NCBI GenBank assembly: GCA_009787015.1
Contig: WRGU01000047.1
Location: 1 to 41,523 of the forward strand
DNA length: 41,523 nt
Direction of reading: 5' to 3'
Origin: Candidatus Saccharimonadota bacterium
Lineage (GTDB): Bacteria; Patescibacteriota; Saccharimonadia; Saccharimonadales; Saccharimonadaceae
In this document: positions 8,192 through 15,396 of the stretch, in pieces
How positions within the stretch are numbered: the first letter of the stretch is position 1
Layout of the letters: the number at the start of each line of letters is the position of its first letter
Made by a program: the position numbers and the translations under genes
The notes under the pieces: generated by a model
What the model was told of the DNA's origin: nothing
What the model saw: the letters and a program-made list of their open reading frames with translations, nothing else
The model's database searches: none

Positions 8192-9763
8192 CTATTTTTT
8201 GTCGCATACTTGTTTGACGATTTCGCCAATCGGGGTAGAGTCGTAATCTTCGACGTAATTTCCGCTCGTATAACCTTCGTCGTATTCCAGTTTATGACTA
8301 TATCCTTCCGTGATCGCACCCCTTTGCATTCGGATGGCGCAACGGCTGATATTGGATTGCCTGTCGCCATCCGCCCACAGCACCTGGGTCGGGGCGACAT
8401 GGACTTTTTCCCCCACATTATGCAATATACCATCAGTATAGACCAGGGGAATACCGATATTCAGGGGGTGCTGCAACCAATGCAAAATACCATATTGTTC
8501 ATCTGTTTCAGTCTCTTGCACGCGCAATCCTTTGCGACCGAATTTCCGGTTGATTGCTTCGATCGTAAATCCCGCAACCATCGCACACTCGAATTGCAAG
8601 ATCTGCAACTTCTTCTCGTGTTCCAATATTTCCTCGTAGGACAGTTGATTCGGCAGGTCAGAAGCCGGCAAACAAGGCGAGTTGGAAAAAGGCGTAATAC
8701 CATAAACCAAACCATGGTTTTTCATGACATATTTTGACGTCGCTTCATCATCCGCGTCGGTCGTACCAGGCAGACCGGCGATCAACGACGTTGACCACAC
8801 GAATTGGGATTTCCTCTTGCGAATTTGTTTTAGCGCATCCTCGAGTTTGTCAAGCGTCCCTGGGCGACCAATTTCCGCCGCTTGACGCTCGCTGCCGGTT
8901 TCGATGGTCGAATGCATGCCGGTGATGGTGTTGGAATCCCTAATCGCTTTAACCAACTCCGGATAAAGGGTTTGCGGTGCGACAGAGAATAACGAAACTT
9001 GTTCAAAACCCAACTTATCCACCTCCTCAACCAATTTGTGCAAACAACGCTCGCCGTTGTCCTTGTATAGCCCGAGGCTCTGCCCGAACAACCGCAATGC
9101 CGTGATTTCCGGATGCGTCTCTCTTAATTCCTTTAGTTCGGCGACAGCGCGCTCCAGTGGCACACTGATCGATTTTGAGCTTTCCTTTTTGAGGTAATTA
9201 TTACAACAATACGTACAGCACATATCGCAACCAGTTTGCACGATGAAATCTGCTTTGAGTCTGCTAGTATCCTGTTCATGAAAATACCCAAACGGATCAA
9301 GTTCGGTAACCGGTTCGCTTGATTCCGGAAAAACCGTGTGCATCAATGTCGCGCATTCAGTATCGCCGCTAGCGAGAACGATTTCGGTGCCCTCCGGAAC
9401 ACCGGCATCCTTGCAGAAAGGTTGGTAAAAGTTTTCGCCGTCTTCGGTGTCATCTATCGCGCCAGGAATACCGAGAAAGATAACACTTTCTGGCAACCCC
9501 CCCCCAGATTCCCGCAGAATTTCGTACGCCTTTCGGAGATCATCATTCGCGATAGTGATATTATTCGGCGTCAAAAAAGATTTTGAAACAATCAGATGAT
9601 TAATGTGCGTCCCAGCAGGCGGCAAATTATTGCCATAACGTTCAGGCATCGTGTATAAAACGGCGCCGCGCACCGCCAACTCGCGCATCTCTCTAATCGA
9701 TTTATTGCGATGGTGCGGCGCACCTTCATTCGCACCAACCACCAAAATATTCGGCTTTTCCAT
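8192..9763 (-). CDS. Radical SAM protein (MTTase-like/unknown subfamily)
   Basis: GCDMCCTYCC contains CxxxCxxC; contains a G9 coding-strand tract. Confidence 0.75.
   Translation of the reverse strand: MEKPNILVVGANEGAPHHRNKSIREMRELAVRGAVLYTMPERYGNNLPPAGTHINHLIVSKSFLTPNNITIANDDLRKAYEILRESGGGLPESVIFLGIPGAIDDTEDGENFYQPFCKDAGVPEGTEIVLASGDTECATLMHTVFPESSEPVTELDPFGYFHEQDTSRLKADFIVQTGCDMCCTYCCNNYLKKESSKSISVPLERAVAELKELRETHPEITALRLFGQSLGLYKDNGERCLHKLVEEVDKLGFEQVSLFSVAPQTLYPELVKAIRDSNTITGMHSTIETGSERQAAEIGRPGTLDKLEDALKQIRKRKSQFVWSTSLIAGLPGTTDADDEATSKYVMKNHGLVYGITPFSNSPCLPASDLPNQLSYEEILEHEKKLQILQFECAMVAGFTIEAINRKFGRKGLRVQETETDEQYGILHWLQHPLNIGIPLVYTDGILHNVGEKVHVAPTQVLWADGDRQSNISRCAIRMQRGAITEGYSHKLEYDEGYTSGNYVEDYDSTPIGEIVKQVCDKK
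9497..9505. repeat. C9 tract inside radical SAM gene
   Basis: aaccccccccca in + strand; codes for GGG in LRESGGGLPES. Confidence 0.9.
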
Positions 9764-9823
9764 GATTTAGCACAATTATACACGATGCTCGCTATTTTGT
9801 CAATGTTTTTGATAAAAAGTATT

Positions 9824-9852
9824 GACTTTTTTACACAAGTGTGATACAATGG
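9824..9852 (+). promoter_or_regulatory. Promoter of RelA/SpoT-like gene
   Basis: TTGACT - 17 nt - TACAAT. Confidence 0.7.
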
Positions 9853-9859
9853 TAGTATA

Positions 9860-11317
9860 ATGGAGCAAAATTTACATAAATTCAACGATTATCAGCCCTA
9901 TCCCCATATAAAGATATCCGATGAAGCGCAAGCGGCAGTTGATCATTTCCAATCGCGCATCAAAGTTGGTCACGACAGAGAACGAATCGCTGCGGAAAAT
10001 CACGATACCGAACAAACAATGATGCTATTTCGTGATTTTTGCGGTGGAGATTTTCCCGATAACAGCCCCGTTTACGACGCCATAGCGCTAGTCGACATTC
10101 ACAAAGGTTTGCAGGAGCGCCTTCGTGAACGGATTGCGCATAGGGCGTTAAATGGTTACATCAAACCCGACGAACGCACCGAATACGTGTTTGGGCTACT
10201 CGATGATTGCGGCAAAGTCGACGATTTTTGGCAAAAACAATCCAGTATTTCGATAGAGGATATGTGCAATTTGCTCGGCACGGTCGATTTAGAAGCCATT
10301 CCGATCCTGGGCGCCAAAAGTTTAGCATTTATGTGTAACCGTATGCCATTGCGCGGTAACGATATTCAGGAGGTTAGTAATTCGCCGGAAATGCAAAACC
10401 AGATGGCACTCGCACAAACTTTACTGGCACCAGCGTGTGAACTGATTGGTTATGATGGTTTGGCGATGGCGCTGCAAAGCGTTGTCAGCCAAGCGGCAAT
10501 GCGACGCGATCGCCAAACTTATTTTATTGACAAAGCGAGAGAGGTCCTCGACCAATTACCCCCCCCCGAAGAATTACAAGAAGACATTACGCGTGTCATC
10601 GGTGGTCTATTAGATCATGATTCCATCAACGCCGAATCGTTCCAGGGCGGCGAGCGACACGGTATTTTGTTCGGTGAAGGATTATGGGATCGCGGCAACG
10701 ACTTGCCGGACGGACGTTTTGTCTATCGTCGGAAATCGACCGGATCGATCGCGACGAAAGTTCAGGATGATTATCGAAAGTATGGTCGCATTGAAACTCC
10801 GCGCGACATCGTCGGCATCACAATCATCGCCCAGGACGACAAAGAGCGATTGCGAATCTTCGGTCAAATGATCACAAATGCTGGTCGGGTTGATGATCAG
10901 AAGATAGGCAGCGCCAAAATCATCGGTTCATCCGATTTTATTGAACAAATGATTTCCGGAATTTCTGGAACATATGATGAAAATGCCGCAAAATTAGAAG
11001 CCCCCGTCGAACGAAATAATGGCTACCAAACTGCGAAAGTCTACATCAGGCGCAAAAACACCCCGTTCGAGATCCAAGTCACTACACGGCAGGAACGCGA
11101 TATGAATCGTTACGGCAGAACTGCGCATATTTTGTACAAAAAACCGAAACGGGGCGATAGTGCGGAATCTGGCGATCAAATCGACGAAAAAATCCTGGAA
11201 TTTATGGCGGATATTCATGATCGTCGCGAACATATCGGCGAAGCAGAACTCCGTCCGACCACTATTAACGCCAGTCGAATCCTAATCAGACAGTTGTCAC
11301 GCGTTGGTCATTATTAA
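9860..11317 (+). CDS. Divergent RelA/SpoT homologue (synthetase domain retained, HD-like region degenerate)
   Basis: YRRKSTGSIATKVQDDYRKYGRIETPRDIVGITII and NGYQTAKVYIRRKNTPFEIQVTTRQERDMNRYGRTAHILYK match RSH synthetase motifs. Confidence 0.7.
   Translation: MEQNLHKFNDYQPYPHIKISDEAQAAVDHFQSRIKVGHDRERIAAENHDTEQTMMLFRDFCGGDFPDNSPVYDAIALVDIHKGLQERLRERIAHRALNGYIKPDERTEYVFGLLDDCGKVDDFWQKQSSISIEDMCNLLGTVDLEAIPILGAKSLAFMCNRMPLRGNDIQEVSNSPEMQNQMALAQTLLAPACELIGYDGLAMALQSVVSQAAMRRDRQTYFIDKAREVLDQLPPPEELQEDITRVIGGLLDHDSINAESFQGGERHGILFGEGLWDRGNDLPDGRFVYRRKSTGSIATKVQDDYRKYGRIETPRDIVGITIIAQDDKERLRIFGQMITNAGRVDDQKIGSAKIIGSSDFIEQMISGISGTYDENAAKLEAPVERNNGYQTAKVYIRRKNTPFEIQVTTRQERDMNRYGRTAHILYKKPKRGDSAESGDQIDEKILEFMADIHDRREHIGEAELRPTTINASRILIRQLSRVGHY
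10559..10567. repeat. C9 tract inside RelA/SpoT-like gene
   Basis: attaccccccccc gaa; codes PPP in LDQLPPPEELQ. Confidence 0.9.
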
Positions 11318-11524
11318 AAAACTTGCATGAATCGCGATTTTTTGGTAAAATAGTAAGAGCGTTATCAAAGACAGCGACTGAGATTTAGAATTTCTTAATT
11401 TGTCGCCGAGATAAAATTCTTCTTTTGATGACGAGAAAAGCCTTAACAATTCGGGTTATTAAACAGATGAGTTGTCCAAAACTGAATTTTGTTTCAGACC
11501 CATAATCCACAAAAATGTCATACG

Positions 11525-11575
11525 CTGGCAAGCCGGCAGAACCGTCCTTACGGACGAACCTGTCGGTTGCGTCAG
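11525..11575 (+). ncRNA. L10 leader-like RNA structure upstream of rplJ
   Basis: CTGG-CAA-G-CCGGCAG-AAC-CGTCC-TTAC-GGACG-AAC-CTGTCGG-TTG-CG-TCAG, stem with symmetric AAC/AAC internal loop. Confidence 0.65.
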
Positions 11576-11661
11576 GAATATACATTTTTGCGAATTAAGG
11601 TGTAAAGTCTTCACCAAAATTAGTTTTGAACAACAAATATAAATTAAACCAAAGGAGATTT

Positions 11662-12210
11662 ATGGCAATATCACGCGATAAAAAGCAAACTTTGGTTAAG
11701 GAGCTAGTAGATTTGCTCTCGACAGCGAAAATGACGGTTTTCGCGCAGTATAACGGTATCGATGTGGCTTCGTTGCAGAAGTTGCGCCGTGCCGCGCGCG
11801 AACAGGGCGTCACCATCAAGGTTGTCAAAAACCGTTTGGTGCGCGTCGCCACCGGTCAGGTCGACACGTTGAAAAATGTCGAAACTGGCACACTGAAAGG
11901 GCAGTTGCTCTATGCGATTTCGTCCGACGACGAAGTCGCTCCGGCGCAAGTCTTGGATAAATTCGCGAAAGATCACCCCCAGCTCGTCTTTGTCGGCGGG
12001 TTCAGTGGTGAAGGCGCGAATTTGAGCAACGCGGAAGTTGGCAACTTGGCAAAACTGCCGAGTAAAAACCAACTCATCGCCGAGGTCGTGGCGCAACTTT
12101 TGTCGCCGGTTCACGACGTTACCAACGCTCTCGCGGGCAATTTGCACGGCTTGTTGGACGGGCTGATGGATTATAGCTGTCGCGACGCCGTGCCTGACTG
12201 CATACGTTGA
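11662..12210 (+). CDS. rplJ: 50S ribosomal protein L10
   Basis: MAISRDKKQTLVKELVDLLSTAKMTVFAQYNGIDVASLQKLRRAAREQGVTIKVVKNRL. Confidence 0.93.
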   Translation: MAISRDKKQTLVKELVDLLSTAKMTVFAQYNGIDVASLQKLRRAAREQGVTIKVVKNRLVRVATGQVDTLKNVETGTLKGQLLYAISSDDEVAPAQVLDKFAKDHPQLVFVGGFSGEGANLSNAEVGNLAKLPSKNQLIAEVVAQLLSPVHDVTNALAGNLHGLLDGLMDYSCRDAVPDCIR

Positions 12211-12275
12211 AAGCTCCTGCTGCGTAATTCGTGGCAAAGTTTGCTTAAAAATTTAAGTTTTAGAAAGAGTTAAAT

Positions 12276-12551
12276 ATGAATGAAAGTTTTAAACAGAAAA
12301 TTCAAGAATCTGGGCTAACACTTGAACAAACTCTATTTTGTGCCTATTGTGCGGAAAGTGGATATTGGGACAATGGTCTACCGACATATCTGAAAGATTA
12401 TAACTGTAATAAAGATCAATGCGGGGAGAAGTATTCGCCTGAACAACAGGCGGGTTGCATGGCGCTCAATCTGAGCTTTCGACGAGAACTCAAACAGGTT
12501 TCACTGGGCACATTAAAACAACAGGTTAACGAATGTTTTAATAATATGTAA
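12276..12551 (+). CDS. Small Cys-rich hypothetical protein between rplJ and rplL
   Basis: 91 aa with 6 Cys; fills the normally short rplJ-rplL gap. Confidence 0.65.
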   Translation: MNESFKQKIQESGLTLEQTLFCAYCAESGYWDNGLPTYLKDYNCNKDQCGEKYSPEQQAGCMALNLSFRRELKQVSLGTLKQQVNECFNNM

Positions 12552-12562
12552 AGGAGAAAATC

Positions 12563-12940
12563 ATGGCAGATGTTAAAAAACTGGCGGAAGAACTGACAAA
12601 ATTGACAGTTTTGGAAGTCAACGAATTAAAAAATGTTTTGAAAGATGAATATGGTATCGAGCCGGCAGCAGCGGCGGTCGCAGTTGCGGCAGGTCCAGCG
12701 GCGGGTGGCGAAGCGGCGGCGGACGAAAAGACTGAATTCACGGTCAAATTGAACGATGCTGGCGCGCAAAAAGTCGCGGTCATCAAGGCAGTCAAGGAAT
12801 TGACCGGTCTCGGTCTCGGCGAAGCGAAAGCCTTGGTCGACAACGCCCCGAGCGTGATCAAGGAAAAAGTCGGCAAAGACGACGCCGAAGCCGCCAAAAA
12901 GGCTTTGGAAGAAGCCGGTGCAACCGTCGAATTAGCGTAA
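12563..12940 (+). CDS. rplL: 50S ribosomal protein L7/L12
   Basis: [46 protein letters not shown]. Confidence 0.97.
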   Translation: MADVKKLAEELTKLTVLEVNELKNVLKDEYGIEPAAAAVAVAAGPAAGGEAAADEKTEFTVKLNDAGAQKVAVIKAVKELTGLGLGEAKALVDNAPSVIKEKVGKDDAEAAKKALEEAGATVELA

Positions 12941-12951
12941 TGCAACATATT

Positions 12952-13016
12952 GTCATGCTGAACTCGTTTCAGCATCCAGCAATAACGACTAGATTCCGGA
13001 TCAAGTCCGGAATGAC
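12952..13016. repeat. GTCAT...ATGAC palindromic element (intergenic)
   Basis: GTCATGCTGAACTCGTTTCAGCATCCAGcaataacgacTAGATTCCGGATCAAGTCCGGAATGAC. Confidence 0.8.
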
Positions 13017-13052
13017 AAGTTTTACACGATTATAACCCGAATTTGTTATATC

Positions 13053-13080
13053 AAAAATCCCCGCACCGGCGGGGATTTTT
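13053..13080 (+). terminator. Rho-independent terminator after rplL
   Basis: AAAAATCCCCGCaccgGCGGGGATTTTT. Confidence 0.9.
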
Positions 13081-13096
13081 AAATGTCAATTATTCA

Positions 13097-13372
13097 TTAC
13101 CAATCGGACGCATCTTCATCCATTAATCTGGCAAAGTCATGGGACGCCGCATTTTCCATGACTTCGGCGCATTGCGGCGCGACGTCACTGTTAATGTGTC
13201 GCAACAGTGCGCCACCGATAGCCTCCGCCTCTGGATTCCCGTTAACTTTTTGAACTATATCTAATAATCCTTGATATATCTTCGCCAATTCACAGGGATG
13301 TTCGCAATCTACTATATTGCAATCACCATCACCATCAATATTTTCACAATGAAAAGGTGCGTATTCGCTCAT
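13097..13372 (-). CDS. Small Cys-containing hypothetical protein
   Basis: MSEYAPFHCENIDGDGDCNIVDCEHPCELAK..., 5 Cys, preceded by AAGGAGATAGT RBS-like sequence. Confidence 0.6.
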   Translation of the reverse strand: MSEYAPFHCENIDGDGDCNIVDCEHPCELAKIYQGLLDIVQKVNGNPEAEAIGGALLRHINSDVAPQCAEVMENAASHDFARLMDEDASDW

Positions 13373-13503
13373 ACTATCTCCTTACTTTAATAATTAAGAA
13401 TTATTGTATCACAAACACACTGAGATTGCAAGTTGATAGTTTTTTATATCAATATTACAACGTTTTTGACGCGACTACTGGAAAGCTTGTGGAAAAAATG
13501 TAC

Positions 13504-13532
13504 TTGACTCGCGAAGCAAAAGGGTGTATAAT
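13504..13532 (+). promoter_or_regulatory. Near-consensus sigma70-type promoter
   Basis: TTGACT - 17 nt - TATAAT upstream of ORF 13583. Confidence 0.8.
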
Positions 13533-13582
13533 GCGAGTTGAGATAGGAATTAATAATACAGACAGAAAGCGAGATAAGTCTG

Positions 13583-14101
13583 ATGGATAGTAGCGAGATC
13601 ACATTACAAGAAAAGCAAGTTAAGCGCCTGCGCGCACTGTTGAGCGACGCGGAAACTAATTTGGCGGCGGCAAAAGAATTACTTCTAAGCATCGCCGGCG
13701 ACGACGAATTACCAAAACGCGCACCCGAGGAAATCGCCGGAAAAGTCATTGAGGGCATTTTCGACGGTCAAACCATGCACGACCAAAACGGCAAATCCTA
13801 CCCGGTGCCGGCAAATTACGCGTCCAAATCCAAATTGGTTGAGGGCGACGTTTTGAAATTGACGATCGCGGACGATGGTTCGTTCATTTACAAACAAATC
13901 GGACCGGTCGCACGCCGACAATTAATCGGCACGCTCGTCCAACACGACGGCGCATACTATGTCGAGGCGAGCGGCAAAGAATTCCGCGTTTTACTCGCGT
14001 CGGTCACGTTCTTCCGCGCCCACGTTGGCGACCAAGTCTCCATCATCATCCCCGAGGACAACCGCGACGCCGAATGGGCAGCCGTCGAAGCAACACTGTA
14101 A
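13583..14101 (+). CDS. Conserved-looking hypothetical protein with N-terminal coiled coil
   Basis: 172 aa; heptad-like N-terminus; no family recognised. Confidence 0.75.
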   Translation: MDSSEITLQEKQVKRLRALLSDAETNLAAAKELLLSIAGDDELPKRAPEEIAGKVIEGIFDGQTMHDQNGKSYPVPANYASKSKLVEGDVLKLTIADDGSFIYKQIGPVARRQLIGTLVQHDGAYYVEASGKEFRVLLASVTFFRAHVGDQVSIIIPEDNRDAEWAAVEATL

Positions 14102-14123
14102 AAACTAAACTAGGGAGGGCAAA

Positions 14124-14711
14124 ATGCAACCAAACCAAAATCAATTTTCAAATCAAGCGCCACAGCCACAATCCGCGCCCGATGATAAAAAGTTATTTAT
14201 TTTGATTGGCGTAATTATCGGCGGGTTGTTGTTGATTTTTGTTGTTTTGTTGGTTATCGTTATGGCGTCGAAGTCAGACACGACAGATAGCGCAATGACT
14301 AACACTAACAACAATCAAAATCCCACGAATTCGCTCGAGGCGTTGCAACGCAACCAACGCAATGATGCACGAAAACGTGATGTGTCGAGCGTAGTGCAAG
14401 CAGTTACGGTGTACGCGTCGAACAACCCTGCGCCATTGAACGAAATCAAGGACGGTGTCGTCTATAAAGACGATAAATCGTCAGGGAGTTTCGAGGGTTA
14501 TTTGGATCAGTTGTCAAAAAATACCGAGATTGTTCGGATTACTAGCGATTACGACGAAGTTGATAATCTCGACCTTGGTCGGATTATCGTGTTGACGGGT
14601 TATAAGTGCGATTCCTCGACATCTGCGATGCCAGTTTTAGGTAGTAAGCACACAGCAGCAGTGATCACAAAACTCGAACCGGACCAACTTTATTGCCAGA
14701 GCGCATCGTAA
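14124..14711 (+). CDS. Single-TM, pseudopilin-like surface protein
   Basis: Pro/Gln-rich N-terminus, one TM helix, then RNDARKRDVSSVVQAVTVYASNN pattern. Confidence 0.65.
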   Translation: MQPNQNQFSNQAPQPQSAPDDKKLFILIGVIIGGLLLIFVVLLVIVMASKSDTTDSAMTNTNNNQNPTNSLEALQRNQRNDARKRDVSSVVQAVTVYASNNPAPLNEIKDGVVYKDDKSSGSFEGYLDQLSKNTEIVRITSDYDEVDNLDLGRIIVLTGYKCDSSTSAMPVLGSKHTAAVITKLEPDQLYCQSAS

Positions 14712-14730
14712 ATCAGTGGCGCGAACCATA

Positions 14731-14814
14731 GTCATTGCGAATTGACAAAGCCAATGAAGCAATCTCGCATACTTTGCCATAGATTGCTTCGCCGCTAAAG
14801 CGGCTCGCAACGAC
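14731..14814. repeat. GTCAT...GAC palindromic element with multi-arm fold (intergenic)
   Basis: GTCATTGCGA / TCGCAACGAC, GAAGCAATCT / AGATTGCTTC, attg/caat, gccgc/gcggc arms. Confidence 0.8.
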
Positions 14815-14859
14815 AAAACTGCGACATTGTCACCGACATTTTGGCGCGTTGGGACAGCA

Positions 14860-15252
14860 CTATAATTCGTTTAATTCGTAGTGTTGGCAAGGATCATCAG
14901 ACCCTAGCGCTTCGCACATTAGAAAACATATTCCCGGGAGAACAAGTTTGCATTTTTCCGACGCGGTCAGAAATTCTTTGGCTTTTTTGTCCAATCTGTC
15001 GTGACACTGGGTTTGATCGGAGAATCGACAATTTTCGGATTTATCGCAGAAAACAAATAGGTCGCGCGTCTCGTAAAAAGGGCAGACCGTGGGGTGCATT
15101 GTGCCGGTGGCGTTGTCTATCATCTTGAATTCAGTTTCTTCGACCATTGTTTTGATCGTGTCTTTCATCTCAGTCATGGTATCATAACACTCGGGCGTTC
15201 CAGCATTCATGCAACGCTCATATCCTGAACATTTCATCAAAAAATTACTCAT
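14860..15252 (-). CDS. Small Cys-rich hypothetical protein (11 Cys)
   Basis: MSNFLMKCSGYERCMNAGTPECYD...; translationally coupled to an upstream 18-aa ORF. Confidence 0.65.
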   Translation of the reverse strand: MSNFLMKCSGYERCMNAGTPECYDTMTEMKDTIKTMVEETEFKMIDNATGTMHPTVCPFYETRDLFVFCDKSENCRFSDQTQCHDRLDKKAKEFLTASEKCKLVLPGICFLMCEALGSDDPCQHYELNEL

Positions 15253-15301
15253 CTAAATCGCCCACAGCATCGCTAGCCTTTTTGCAATAAAATTCTGCCA
15301 T
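15245..15301 (-). CDS. 18-aa microprotein MAEFYCKKASDAVGDLDE
   Basis: RBS AAAGGAG 6 nt upstream; ATGAGTAA overlap with the following ORF. Confidence 0.5.
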   Translation of the reverse strand: MAEFYCKKASDAVGDLDE

Positions 15302-15396
15302 AAAACACTCCTTTCACATTTATGCGACAGTTATATCATACATATTAGAATTTTTCAATATCTTCTAAAAATTAAATTTCTGGTACAATATTTAGT

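Noticed and set aside
13357-13590. 77-aa + ORF
   Set aside because: Spans the promoter TTGACT-17-TATAAT of the next gene; unlikely to be translated
14841-15128. 95-aa + ORF
   Set aside because: Antisense to the Cys-rich ORF 14860-15252, which has better start context
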